A DNA stretch of 64,000 nt, taken from assembly GCF_016806835.2 (NCBI RefSeq), contig NZ_CP086111.1, positions 4,581,471 through 4,645,470 of the forward strand, in the 5' to 3' direction. Each line of letters opens with the position of its first letter. Within the stretch, counting starts at the first letter, position 1. This DNA is from Skermanella rosea (GTDB taxonomy: Bacteria > Pseudomonadota > Alphaproteobacteria > Azospirillales > Azospirillaceae). A model generated the notes under the pieces. That model saw only the letters and a program-made list of their open reading frames with translations, ran no database searches and had not been told where the DNA came from. Position numbers and translations under genes: made by a program. Positions 16,745-25,746 of this stretch are shown here, one piece after another.

Positions 16745-18193
16745 TCAGGGAAGCGACCGGGATACCGGGACGGCCGCGCCGAGGAGCGCCCGCTCGGGCG
16801 GCAGCTCGACCAGCACCTCGGTGCCGCTGCCGGGCTCGCTCGACATCCGGACCGTGCCGCCGTGGCGCTCCACGAGTTGGCGCACCAGCGGAAGGCCCAG
16901 CCCGGTGCCCTGGGCCTGGCGGGCATGCCGGCTGTCGGACTGCTCGAACGGCTGGAAGACGCGCGCGAGGTCGTCGGGCGGGATCCCGATGCCGGTATCC
17001 GTCACGACGATGACCGTGCGGCCGTCGGCGGGCCGCTCCAGCGAGACTCCGATCAGCCCGTCGGCGGGCGTGAACTTGATGGCGTTGGACAGCAGGTTGT
17101 CCAGCACCTGCCGCAGCCTCAGGCGGTCGCCGAAAACGCCGATATGGCCCAAGGCCGGCTCCAGTTCCACCCTGACGCCCGCGGCGCGGGCGGCTTCCCG
17201 CAGGTCGCGGATCGCTTCCGCGGCGACGGCGACCAGGTCGACGGCCTCCTCCCGAAGCTCCAGCTTGCCGGCCTCCAGCTTGGCGAGGTCCAGGATGTCG
17301 TTGATCAGCGACAGCAGCCTCTGGCCGGCATGGTGGATGTCGCCGATATACTCGGCCTGACGCTCGCCCAGCCGGCCGAAGATGCCGGTCATGAGGGCTT
17401 CGGAGAACCCCAGGATCGCGTTCAGCGGCGTGCGCAGCTCGTGGCTGACATTGGCCAGGAAGTTGGACTTGGCCTCGCTGGAGCGCACGGCGGCGTCGCG
17501 CGCGGCCACCAGGTTGCCGGTCAGGTCCAGGAGCTGGCGGTTGGTGGCGCGCAGCGTCGTCTCCGAACGCATGTGGCGGCGCATCAGCCATCCGAGGGCC
17601 AGCAGCAGGAGGACGAAACCCACGCCGTAGCCCAGCAGCTTGACCTGGAAGGCGCTCACCTGGGACTGCATCCGCCCGATCAGCGCGTTCTGCCGTTCGA
17701 CCACGGCGAGCGACATCCGCCGGTGGACGATGATGGCCTGCTGGACCCCTTCGTCGGCGACCCGGCGGAACGCGGCCGGGTCCGACGCCAGCAGCGGCAG
17801 TACCCGGTCGATCAGGTCGACGGCGCGGCGGACGTCGGCGACGCCTTCCTCGGACCTGATGCCCCGGGTGTGCCATTCGGAGCTGCCGGTCTCCGGCAGC
17901 GAGTTGATCCGGTTGAAGACGTTGTCCAGCCGGAGATTGATCTCGTCGACCTGCGCGGGGTCGGCCGATTCCGGCGTCACGTCGGGATGCAGCCCGCGGA
18001 TGGCGACCTGGAGGCGCAGAAGATCGCCGGCAAGCTGCCCGTCGTACCAGATGTCGGCGCCGCTGGCGATCTCCACCGACCGCTGGATGGCGATCAGATC
18101 GAAGACGAGCATCGGCGAACTGCACAGCAACAGTACGAAGGATACCGTCCAGACGATCTTGCCCAGGTCCATGAAACGCTCCCTGGCAGCCAT
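16745..18193 (-). CDS. Membrane sensor histidine kinase
   Basis: A 482-residue two-component sensor. Helix 1 (about residues 13-33, VSFVLLLCSSPMLVFDLIAI) and helix 2 (about 185-207) flank a periplasmic or outer domain of about 150 residues that is mostly helical. The HisKA box is NVSHELRTPLNAILGF, with the phospho-His near residue 250. The ATPase domain has NLLSNAIKFT, DTGIGIP, FQPFEQSD and GTGLGLPLV. There is no receiver domain in the protein and no response regulator gene next to it. It lies 61 bases downstream of a gene for an exported oxidoreductase-fold protein on the same strand, which may feed it a signal. A shorter start at MDLGK (seven residues in) is possible. Confidence 0.88.
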   Translation of the reverse strand: MAARERFMDLGKIVWTVSFVLLLCSSPMLVFDLIAIQRSVEIASGADIWYDGQLAGDLLRLQVAIRGLHPDVTPESADPAQVDEINLRLDNVFNRINSLPETGSSEWHTRGIRSEEGVADVRRAVDLIDRVLPLLASDPAAFRRVADEGVQQAIIVHRRMSLAVVERQNALIGRMQSQVSAFQVKLLGYGVGFVLLLLALGWLMRRHMRSETTLRATNRQLLDLTGNLVAARDAAVRSSEAKSNFLANVSHELRTPLNAILGFSEALMTGIFGRLGERQAEYIGDIHHAGQRLLSLINDILDLAKLEAGKLELREEAVDLVAVAAEAIRDLREAARAAGVRVELEPALGHIGVFGDRLRLRQVLDNLLSNAIKFTPADGLIGVSLERPADGRTVIVVTDTGIGIPPDDLARVFQPFEQSDSRHARQAQGTGLGLPLVRQLVERHGGTVRMSSEPGSGTEVLVELPPERALLGAAVPVSRSLP

Positions 18194-18254
18194 CAGCGGG
18201 TACGAGGTCGCGGTAGCTTGGGGACGGGACCGCGACGCAGTTTCACGCGGTCCG

Positions 18255-18944
18255 TCATTCCACCATGATCGATTTCAGTTGCCAGACCCAGCGCGACAGG
18301 TAATCGCGCTGGCCCAGTTCCGGAAAGGCGTGTTGCGGATAGATCACCCAGATCGGGCCGCGGTCGCGCCGCGACATGTATTCGCCATCCCGCTTGAGGG
18401 CCAGCATGACGGGCCAGGTGCGGGCGTCGGCGGCCGGGGTCGTGCTCTCGAACTCGTTGAGCGCGATCAGTCTCAGCGTGGTGGCGGCCGGGTCGGCGCC
18501 GACCGCTTCGAGCAGGGCCGAGAGCAGGACCCCTTCGAACACGGAGGGTTCGACGGTCCAGCTCGTCAGGGTGGTGAAGCGGACCAGCCCCAGGGATTCC
18601 AGGGTCGGCAGGTCGAAGCGGATCGGGCCGTCGGCGGCGATCTTGCCACCGATCGTCAGGATGACCGGGCCCTTCGGCTCCGGGAAGTCCATGCCCGCTT
18701 TCAGCGTCGGCTCGGTGACCCGCTCGTAGACGGGCGAGGAGGCCTGCGCCGCCGCCTGCCGGGGAGCCGCCGCAAGGCCGACGGCCACGAGGCAGGCGAA
18801 CATCCCGGCAAGCACGAGCTTGAGGACACGGGGATTCGGCAATGATGATGATAAAGCGAAATGCTGCGCCACGGCGAGACTGCCCATGTCCGGGGGGACG
18901 AGTTGAAATACTATATGCACCGGTAGCGGTGCATCTGTTATCAA
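18255..18944 (-). CDS. Exported oxidoreductase-like protein (molybdopterin-binding fold, COG3915 type)
   Basis: A protein of up to 229 residues. A hydrophobic export signal lies at about residues 40-68 (LVLAGMFACLVAVGLAAA then AAAQA), so the true start may be the ATG at 18887 or a TTG near 18840 rather than the first ATG. The mature part resembles the sulfite-oxidase-type molybdopterin-binding fold in outline (ILTIGGKI, FDLPTLESLG, SWTVEPSVFEGVLLSALLEAVGA, YPQHAFPEL). The cofactor Cys of true enzymes is missing: the mature part has no Cys. I therefore take it as a binding or sensing protein. It is the first gene of a pair with the sensor kinase, which suggests that it presents a periplasmic signal. 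Confidence 0.6.
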   Translation of the reverse strand: MITDAPLPVHIVFQLVPPDMGSLAVAQHFALSSSLPNPRVLKLVLAGMFACLVAVGLAAAPRQAAAQASSPVYERVTEPTLKAGMDFPEPKGPVILTIGGKIAADGPIRFDLPTLESLGLVRFTTLTSWTVEPSVFEGVLLSALLEAVGADPAATTLRLIALNEFESTTPAADARTWPVMLALKRDGEYMSRRDRGPIWVIYPQHAFPELGQRDYLSRWVWQLKSIMVE

Positions 18945-19148
18945 ATTTGGTCATTCATTACTTAAGATCCGATGAAAAATCCCCGCGGCATGGTTTCAGA
19001 TATCCCCCGCGGACCTTTGTGATAGGGCATCGGCACCTTCTGTTTCCAAGTTCATATGACGGACGGCCGAAGAGTCGGCTTCGCCCGGACAGGGGCTTCT
19101 CCTTCGCTTCGGGCCCGACGCAGGGAACCGGATGCCTCGGCCGGCCCC

Positions 19149-20819
19149 CTAGAGCAGAATCGTCTCGCCCTTTCGGCGGACCCGGAACCAGCGGCAGCCG
19201 TAGCGGCCGAGGTCTATACTGACCTCGCCGTCCTTTCCCAGGGTGAAGTCGCCATGGCCGAACAGATCGACCAGGCTGTCCCATCCCAACGCATTCTCCA
19301 CCTTGAAGCTGGCGCCGCATTCCTTGCCTCCCAGGTTGTGGATGGTCAGGACGGTCCGGCCTTCCCAATCGTAGCGCAAGGCGAAGACCGCGGGATCGGT
19401 CACCGGGACGACGCTCCAGGTGCCGTAGGCGATCTCGGGCGTCTCGTTGCGGCGGCGGATCAGGCGCTCCATCCAGTTCAGCAGGGAGGCGTCGTCGCGC
19501 CGCTGGGCCGCGACGTTCACGCCGGCCGGCCCCCAGCGCTTGCCCGAGACGACCGGGCGGCGGAGGTCTCCGGGCTTCGCGGTCGAGAAGCCGCCGTTGA
19601 TCTCGTCCGACCACTGCATGGGCGACCGCACGCTCAGCCGGCCCGGGATGTCGAGGTTCTCGGACATGCCGATCTCCTCGCCGTAGAACAGGACCGGGGC
19701 GCCCGGGAGCGCGAACATCAGGCTGTAGGCCATGTGGATCCGGGCCTGGTCGCCGTCCAGCATGGTCGGCAGCCGGCGTCGCAGGCCCCGCCCGAACAGC
19801 TGCATCTCCGGCTTGGGGCCGAACGCCCGGAAGACCTCCTGCCGCTCCGCCTCGGTCAGCTTGTCGAGCGACCATTCGTCATGGTTCCGGATGAAGTTGC
19901 CCCACTGGGCATCCGCCGGCAGCGACGGCAGGGCCTTGAGCCCGTGGATCAATCCGCTGGCGTCGCCCCGCGCCAGCGCCATCGCGAATGTCTGGTTGAG
20001 GTTGAAGTTGATGCACATGTGGAGTTCGTCGCCGTCGTCGCCGAAGAAACGGCGGACGTCTTCCGGCTCCAGGTTGACCTCTCCCATCAGGATCGCGTCG
20101 CCCCGGCGCCGGCCCAGGAAGGCGCGCAGTTCGCGCAGCCAGTCGTGGGGCGCTATGTCCATCTGCCCCTTGATGCCGATCGTCTCCAGCAGGAACGGCA
20201 CCGCGTCGACCCGGAAGCCGGCGAGGCCGAGTTGGAGCCAGAAGCCGATGATCTTGCGGATCTCGTCGCGCACGGCCGGGTTGGCGATGTTGAGGTCGGG
20301 CTGGTGCTTGTAGAAGCGGTGCAGGAAATACTGGCCGGCCTGCTCGTCCCACTCCCAGTTGCTGTCCTCCTTGTCGGGGAAGACCAGGCCGCCCTGGTCG
20401 CCGGCGGGAATCTTGTCGCTCCAGACATACCAGTCCCGGTAGGGCGACTTGGGGTCGGACCGGGCCGACTGGAACCAGGGATGCTCCTTCGAGGTGTGGT
20501 TGACCACCAGGTCCGCGATGACCCGGATGCCGCGGTCTCGCGCGGTCCGGATGAACTCGACGAAGTCGCCGAGCGAGCCCAGGCGAGGATCGACGCCGTA
20601 ATAATCGGTGATGTCGTAACCGTCGTCGCTGTTGGGCGTCGGGTAGAACGGCATCAGCCACAGGCACGTGACCCCGATCCCGGCCAAGTAATCGATCCGC
20701 TGGATCAGCCCGGCGAAGTCTCCGATCCCGTCGCCGTCGCTGTCCTGGAAGGTTTCCACGTCGAGGCAGTAGAAGACGGAGTTCTTCCACCAGGTGTCGC
20801 TGGTCCGGGTGATCGCCAT
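19149..20819 (-). CDS. GH13 alpha-glucosidase / trehalose synthase-like enzyme
   Basis: A 556-residue glycoside hydrolase of family 13. Conserved regions run in order: DLVVNHTS (region I), GFRVDAVPF with the nucleophile Asp (region II), GEVN with the acid Glu (region III) and RNHDEW with the stabilising Asp (region IV). The start WWKNSVFYCLDVETFQDSDGDGIGDF closely fits trehalose synthases and amylosucrase-like enzymes (first part WWKNSVFYCLDVETF). Trehalose synthase converts maltose to trehalose, and other members hydrolyse short alpha-glucans. The ATG at 20819 is chosen because the family begins there; a longer frame adds 16 unrelated residues. No glycogen or maltokinase genes are adjacent, so the exact activity is open. 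There is no signal peptide. Confidence 0.85.
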   Translation of the reverse strand: MAITRTSDTWWKNSVFYCLDVETFQDSDGDGIGDFAGLIQRIDYLAGIGVTCLWLMPFYPTPNSDDGYDITDYYGVDPRLGSLGDFVEFIRTARDRGIRVIADLVVNHTSKEHPWFQSARSDPKSPYRDWYVWSDKIPAGDQGGLVFPDKEDSNWEWDEQAGQYFLHRFYKHQPDLNIANPAVRDEIRKIIGFWLQLGLAGFRVDAVPFLLETIGIKGQMDIAPHDWLRELRAFLGRRRGDAILMGEVNLEPEDVRRFFGDDGDELHMCINFNLNQTFAMALARGDASGLIHGLKALPSLPADAQWGNFIRNHDEWSLDKLTEAERQEVFRAFGPKPEMQLFGRGLRRRLPTMLDGDQARIHMAYSLMFALPGAPVLFYGEEIGMSENLDIPGRLSVRSPMQWSDEINGGFSTAKPGDLRRPVVSGKRWGPAGVNVAAQRRDDASLLNWMERLIRRRNETPEIAYGTWSVVPVTDPAVFALRYDWEGRTVLTIHNLGGKECGASFKVENALGWDSLVDLFGHGDFTLGKDGEVSIDLGRYGCRWFRVRRKGETILL

Positions 20820-20916
20820 GATGGTCCTCTTATCCTTGGTGGACGCCCAGGGCGCGGACGTCCCCATGGAAAGGCCGGCGGCGCCGATAGGTTCCAGCCG
20901 CCCGCGCGGGGTCAGG

Positions 20917-22422
20917 TCAGGCCCGGCCCGCCTCCCCGGCCCTCCTCCGACGCCGGCGCAGCAGGAACGGCACCAGGACGAGCAGCAGCGCCGTCACCAG
21001 GAGCCCCAGCGAGATCGGCTGGGTGAAGAACACCGACACGTCGCCCTGGCTGATCGCCAGCGCCCGGCGGAACTGCTGCTCGACCAGCGGCCCCAGGATC
21101 AGGCCCACGACGCAGGGCGCCACCGGCACGTCGAGCACGCGCATGCCGAAGCCGATCAGCCCGATCACCCACAGGATGACGAGGTCGACCACGTTGTTGT
21201 TGAGCGTGTAGGCGCCCAGGGTGGCGAACACCAGGATGCCGCCGTAGAGCCACGGGCGCGGGATGGTCAGCAGCTTGACCCAGATCCCGACCATGGGCAG
21301 GTTCAGCATCAGCAGCAGCACGTTGCCGATATAGAGGCTGGCGATCATGCCCCAGACCAGCTCGGGATTGGTGTCGAACAGCAGCGGCCCCGGCTGGAGC
21401 CCGTACTGCTGGAAGGCGGCCAGCATGATGGCGGCGGTGGCCGAGGTCGGCAGGCCCAGCGCCAGCAGCGGGGCGAGCGTCCCGGCCGCCGAGGCGTTGT
21501 TGGCGGCCTCCGGGCCGGCGACCGCCTCGATGGCGCCCTTGCCGAACTCCTCCGGGTGCTTGGACAGGCGCTTTTCCACAAGGTACGACAGGAAGGTCGG
21601 GATCTCGCTGCCGCCGGCCGGCAGCGCGCCGATCGGGAACCCCAGGAAAGTGCCGCGAAGCCACGGCTTCCACGACCGCTTCACGTCCTCGCGGCTCAAC
21701 CACTTCGAGCCCTTGAGGGCGTAGATCTCCTCCGTCTCGAAGCGGTAGCGGGACGCGACGTAGAGCGTTTCCCCGACCGCGAACAGCCCGACCGCGACCA
21801 CGACGGTGTCGATCCCGTCGAGCAGCTCGGGAATGCCCAGGGTGAAGCGCGCCTGGCCGGTCTGGAGGTCGATGCCGACCAGCCCGAGGGACAGGCCGAA
21901 GAACAGGCTGGCGAGGCCGCGCGGCAGGCTGTCGCCCAGCACGGCGGTGACTGTGACCAGCGCCAGCACCATCAGCGCGAAATACTCCGCCGGCCCGAAC
22001 AGCAACGCCATCTGCACCATCAGCGGCGCCACGAAGGTCAGCGCGATCGTGGCGATGGTCCCGGCGACGAACGAGCCGATCGCCGCGGTGGCGAGTGCCG
22101 TGGCGCCGCGCCCCTGGCGCGCCATCTCGTGTCCGTCGATCGCGGTCACGATGCTGCCGGACTCGCCCGGGGTGTTCAGCAGGATCGCGGTGGTCGAGCC
22201 GCCATACATGGCGCCGTAATAGATACCGGCGAACATGATGAAGGCGGATGTCGGTTCCAGGTTGTAGGTGATCGGCAGCAGCAGGGCCACGGTCAGCGCC
22301 GGACCGATGCCGGGCAGCACGCCGATCGCCGTGCCGACCGTCACGCCCAGGACCGACCAGAGCAGATTGTAGGGTGTCAGCGCCACGGCGAAGCCGTGGC
22401 CGAGGGCCGCGAGGGTTTCCAT
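20917..22422 (-). CDS. tctA: Tripartite tricarboxylate transporter large permease TctA
   Basis: A 501-residue inner-membrane permease with about 11 helices. It shows the TctA signatures [17 protein letters not shown] (about residue 33) and [20 protein letters not shown] (about residue 67), and a repeat of the PG motif type later ([14 protein letters not shown]). It moves carboxylates with the help of TctB and a periplasmic TctC. The start [10 protein letters not shown] is 10 bases after the tctB stop. The Arg-rich end ([13 protein letters not shown]) marks a cytoplasmic C-terminus. No tctC gene lies on either side. Confidence 0.93.
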   Translation of the reverse strand: METLAALGHGFAVALTPYNLLWSVLGVTVGTAIGVLPGIGPALTVALLLPITYNLEPTSAFIMFAGIYYGAMYGGSTTAILLNTPGESGSIVTAIDGHEMARQGRGATALATAAIGSFVAGTIATIALTFVAPLMVQMALLFGPAEYFALMVLALVTVTAVLGDSLPRGLASLFFGLSLGLVGIDLQTGQARFTLGIPELLDGIDTVVVAVGLFAVGETLYVASRYRFETEEIYALKGSKWLSREDVKRSWKPWLRGTFLGFPIGALPAGGSEIPTFLSYLVEKRLSKHPEEFGKGAIEAVAGPEAANNASAAGTLAPLLALGLPTSATAAIMLAAFQQYGLQPGPLLFDTNPELVWGMIASLYIGNVLLLMLNLPMVGIWVKLLTIPRPWLYGGILVFATLGAYTLNNNVVDLVILWVIGLIGFGMRVLDVPVAPCVVGLILGPLVEQQFRRALAISQGDVSVFFTQPISLGLLVTALLLVLVPFLLRRRRRRAGEAGRA

Positions 22423-22432
22423 CGGTGTCCGC

Positions 22433-22942
22433 CTATTCCGCCGCCGGCTCGGCCGGGGCAAGGAAGTCCTCGACCATCTCGCCGGGGATGCCGCCGGGCA
22501 GGCCGAGGTCGAGGCCGTAGTTGAAGACGACGAAGGCCAGGACCGCCAGCCCCAGGCCGAGCCCCGCGTCCACGAGGATCCGGCGGCTGAGGAAGGCCCG
22601 GGCCACCAGGACGAACAGCAGCGTCGCGGCGACGATCCAGCCCGCATATTCGATCAGCAGCATCTCGACGATCAGGCCGGCCGAGACCAGCGCCACGGCG
22701 CGCCAGTCCAGCTCGATCCCGCGCTCGTGGGCGATGCGGCCGGCCAAGGCCTCGCGCAGCAGGGTGGCGCCGATGGCCAGCAGCCCCACCGCGATCAGGA
22801 AGGGGAACAGCCGGGGGCCGACCGGCGCGTTGCCGCCGGCACCGCCGAGCATCCAGGTCTCGATCCCGATGAACAGGCCGAGCGCCACCACCGCCCCGCC
22901 CAGTACCGCCTCGCCCAGGCGCAGGCCGCGTCCCGTCGTCAT
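22433..22942 (-). CDS. tctB: Tripartite tricarboxylate transporter small subunit TctB
   Basis: A 169-residue membrane protein with four hydrophobic helices: residues about 10-30, 45-64, 83-120 (two close helices) and 125-148. The [15 protein letters not shown] segment after helix 1 is typical of the TctB family. It is encoded just before tctA in the usual B-A order. The usual first gene, tctC, is absent: upstream there is a 280-base gap and then a divergent haloperoxidase gene. The ATG is the first in frame; GGGGGAAGAC lies upstream. Confidence 0.87.
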   Translation of the reverse strand: MTTGRGLRLGEAVLGGAVVALGLFIGIETWMLGGAGGNAPVGPRLFPFLIAVGLLAIGATLLREALAGRIAHERGIELDWRAVALVSAGLIVEMLLIEYAGWIVAATLLFVLVARAFLSRRILVDAGLGLGLAVLAFVVFNYGLDLGLPGGIPGEMVEDFLAPAEPAAE

Positions 22943-23115
22943 GTCTTCCCCCCAGGTCTTCCGCCGTTGTGGTCCGGCTTTGCGTGCATCGTCCGGCCAG
23001 CTTACCGCCGATCGGGGCTGCGGTCACCATGCCGCGGCCGTCAGGCCCGAACGGGATGGCAGGTGCATCCTCGTGAAGATGCCCATCCAAGTAACATATG
23101 TAATCGTTCTGGAGT

Positions 23116-23133
23116 TCTATAATGAATTATAGA
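23116..23133. promoter_or_regulatory. Perfect palindrome upstream of the haloperoxidase gene, possible operator
   Basis: TCTATAATGAATTATAGA is an inverted repeat with 8-base arms around a two-base centre. It lies 91 bases before the haloperoxidase ATG in an AT-rich patch of an otherwise GC-rich region, and contains a TATAAT-like hexamer. It could bind a dimeric regulator or be part of a promoter. The rest of the gap between tctB and this gene shows no other clear site. Confidence 0.45.
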
Positions 23134-23224
23134 CCACGGAGAGAGATATTTTTCACCCGGCTCAAAGTAACTTCAGCACGGCGCAGACTTAATCTCGCTT
23201 TCCAACTAGGGTCAGGAGAAACCG

Positions 23225-24844
23225 ATGATCGCAGATCCGATTCTGTTCTGGAACGATGTCTCTCTTGAGGTACATCGGCGTGATTTCAGCTTCGAGGAAG
23301 CGCCGTCGAAAGGCCATGGATCCAAGGCCTACATGGATCAGCAGGTATCGGTTCCCGAGCAAGGCGGGCCCACGAGAACGTCCCGCGCGCTGGCGATCGT
23401 CCATCTCGCGATGCACGACGCCTGGATCGCCTACCGCGACCAGGGCACCCGCTATCACGTCGATCCCGTCCTGCCCCTGTCGGAGGTGGATACCGACGGC
23501 GGCTATGCCGCCGTGGGCGAGGCCGCGGCCATGACGCTCACCGCGCTCTATCCCAGGCAGGCCGCCTTCATCCGGAGCAAGTGCCAGGAATGGACGGCGC
23601 TGATCGCGGACATCGACCCGGCCCAGTCCGACAGGGGCGCCATCTTCGGCGCGGCGGTGGGCAAGCTCCACCTGGAGGACCGTAGGAACGACGGCTCGGA
23701 GAAGGCTGGCGACTACATGGTCGCGGGAACTCCCGGTGCCCACCAGCCCGACCCTTACGCTCCCGACCAGGGTTTCCTGACCCCGGCATGGGGCGAGGTC
23801 AGGCCGTTCATCGGCGGCGGGCCCGTCCCCGGTATCGGGCCGTTCGGCCTGACGGAACTGTCCGACGTGCTGAAGCACGCGGACTGGCACCGGGAGGTCG
23901 AGGAGACCCGGACCAAGGGCGGCGCCCCGGGCACGCCCGGCCTGACCCGGACCGCCGAGGAAACCATCGTCGGGATTTTCTGGGGGTACGACGGCGTCCG
24001 CCATCTCGGGACGCCGCCCCGGCTATACAACCAGTGCGTCCGGACCATCTCGAAGCAGGCCGGCCTTTCCCCGACCGAGAACGCCAGGCTGTTCGCGCTG
24101 GTCAACATGACCATGGCGGACGCCGGCATCGCCGCCTGGAAACTGAAATACGAGATCAACCTGTGCCGCCCCGTCATCGGGGTGCGCGAAGCCGCACGGG
24201 GATACGGCAAATACGGCAACTCGTCCCCGGCCACCTTCGCCGGCGGCAGCCTCGCCATGCCGGTTCCGGACACGGCTGACGCCATCAAGGCATGGCTGGC
24301 GGTCGAGCCCGTCGGCATCTCGACCCGCTACCACACCCGGGCGGCCGATCCCGCGGCGATGACGCCGGAGATGCATTTCGACGGCGACCCGACGTGGCGT
24401 CCCCTGGGCGCTCCCCAGACCAACGATCCGGGCAAATTCCACCGCACGCCGAACTTCCCGGCCTATCCTTCCGGACACGCGACGTTCGGCGCCGCCTGCT
24501 TCATGACGGTCTACCACTTCCTCAAGGCCCGCATGGACTGCGGCGGCGGGACCGATCCGGACACCCTCGCCTTCGCCTTCACGTCGGACGAGTTCAACGG
24601 CGTCAACGGGGACCCGGACGGTTCGGTCCGGCCGAGGCACATGCGGAAGATGACGCTGGCGCAGGCGATCCATGAGAACGCCGTCAGCCGGGTCTATCTG
24701 GGCGTCCACTGGCGGATCGACGCGATCGAGGGCGTCCGGCTCGGACAGGAGATCGCCCGGCAGGCCGCGACGATGATCCCGGGGCCGGGCGGCGCCACGG
24801 CGACCATCGCGGAATTGAAGAAGTCCCTGGTCGCGGGCGACTGA
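23225..24844 (+). CDS. Vanadium-dependent haloperoxidase family protein
   Basis: A 539-residue protein of the PAP2/vanadium haloperoxidase superfamily. All vanadate-binding residues are visible with the right spacing: K308 and R315-P316 in K-x6-RP, S416-G417-H418 in YPSGHATFG, R489, and H495 in SRVYLGVHW, the His that bonds vanadium. H418 would be the acid-base His. True members oxidise chloride or bromide with peroxide; some bacterial relatives are phosphatases. The ATG follows CAGGAGAAACC. No signal peptide is visible, which is unusual for an enzyme making hypohalous acid, though some bacterial members lack one. It is a single gene whose 3' end lies 14 bases from the converging phosphatase gene. 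Confidence 0.87.
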   Translation: MIADPILFWNDVSLEVHRRDFSFEEAPSKGHGSKAYMDQQVSVPEQGGPTRTSRALAIVHLAMHDAWIAYRDQGTRYHVDPVLPLSEVDTDGGYAAVGEAAAMTLTALYPRQAAFIRSKCQEWTALIADIDPAQSDRGAIFGAAVGKLHLEDRRNDGSEKAGDYMVAGTPGAHQPDPYAPDQGFLTPAWGEVRPFIGGGPVPGIGPFGLTELSDVLKHADWHREVEETRTKGGAPGTPGLTRTAEETIVGIFWGYDGVRHLGTPPRLYNQCVRTISKQAGLSPTENARLFALVNMTMADAGIAAWKLKYEINLCRPVIGVREAARGYGKYGNSSPATFAGGSLAMPVPDTADAIKAWLAVEPVGISTRYHTRAADPAAMTPEMHFDGDPTWRPLGAPQTNDPGKFHRTPNFPAYPSGHATFGAACFMTVYHFLKARMDCGGGTDPDTLAFAFTSDEFNGVNGDPDGSVRPRHMRKMTLAQAIHENAVSRVYLGVHWRIDAIEGVRLGQEIARQAATMIPGPGGATATIAELKKSLVAGD

Positions 24845-24858
24845 CGACCCGGCACGGC

Positions 24859-25746
24859 TCAGGTCGGGCGGACCCGCGCCATCCGCTCGACCGCGCCGGG
24901 CTCGCCCAGGATCAGGGGCCGGCGCCAATTGCGCAGGTCGGGGGCGCCGCCCGAAGCCCCCGCGACGGGCTCCAGCCGCTCCAGCGGGACCCACCCCCGC
25001 TCGTCCCGGTACCGGACCTCGCCGCCGGCGGCCAGGACCAGCGGGATACCGCCGGCGACGTCCCAGACGTTGGGGCGCTCGAACCGGGCCACCCGCAGCA
25101 GCCCTGCCGCCACGAAGGCGCATTCGACCGCGGCGGAGCCGGTCTTGCGGATGTCCCATTCCAGCGCCGCGTCCGGCGTCGCCTCGGGCTCGCCGGCGAG
25201 GCGGCGGCGGACGGCGGGATTGGGCCTCGGGTCGAGCGCCTCCTCGTCGAAGCAGAGGGGGCCGCCCGCCCTGGCATGGTAGACGCCGGGACGGAGCGCA
25301 TGGCTGGTGCTGCACCAGACCGCGCCCACCACGGGCCTCCCCCGGTGAAGCACGCCGACCGACCCGGCGAACAGCGGGAACCCGTTGACGAAATTGGTCG
25401 TGCCGTCGATCGGATCGACCGCCCAGACGAAGTCGTGGTCGCGGCCCGGCCGCTCGTCCATCTCCTCGCCCAGGATGTCGTGCTCCGGGAACCGGTCGCC
25501 GAGCCGGGCGCGGATCAGCACCTCGACCTGGGAATCGACCTCGGAGACGGGGTCCTTGAGGGACTCCCCGGCCGCCGGGGCACCCTCGGCATTACCCTTG
25601 TAGCGGACTTCGAGGGTGCGGCCGAGGGCGGCGACGATCTCGGTGCCGGCCAGCCTGGCCAGTTCCACCGCCACGCGCTCGATGTCGCGCAGCAACTCCT
25701 GCGGAGGGACCCCGTCGGGGCCGCCCCTGGCCGGTTCGCCACTCAT
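24859..25746 (-). CDS. Inositol monophosphatase family protein
   Basis: A 295-residue Mg-dependent, Li-sensitive-type phosphatase. Metal-site motifs are GEEMDE (about residue 92), WAVDPIDGTTNF (about residue 108) and the C-terminal WDVAGGIPLV (about residue 225). Relatives act on inositol phosphates, 3'-phosphoadenosine 5'-phosphate or fructose bisphosphate, and the sequence alone does not decide. The ATG overlaps the stop of the upstream lipid-kinase-like gene by four bases, so the two are coupled. A link to phospholipid head-group or phosphoinositol turnover is therefore plausible. The segment around residues 50-60 (KGNAEGAPAAGES) looks like a loop insertion. Confidence 0.85.
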   Translation of the reverse strand: MSGEPARGGPDGVPPQELLRDIERVAVELARLAGTEIVAALGRTLEVRYKGNAEGAPAAGESLKDPVSEVDSQVEVLIRARLGDRFPEHDILGEEMDERPGRDHDFVWAVDPIDGTTNFVNGFPLFAGSVGVLHRGRPVVGAVWCSTSHALRPGVYHARAGGPLCFDEEALDPRPNPAVRRRLAGEPEATPDAALEWDIRKTGSAAVECAFVAAGLLRVARFERPNVWDVAGGIPLVLAAGGEVRYRDERGWVPLERLEPVAGASGGAPDLRNWRRPLILGEPGAVERMARVRPT

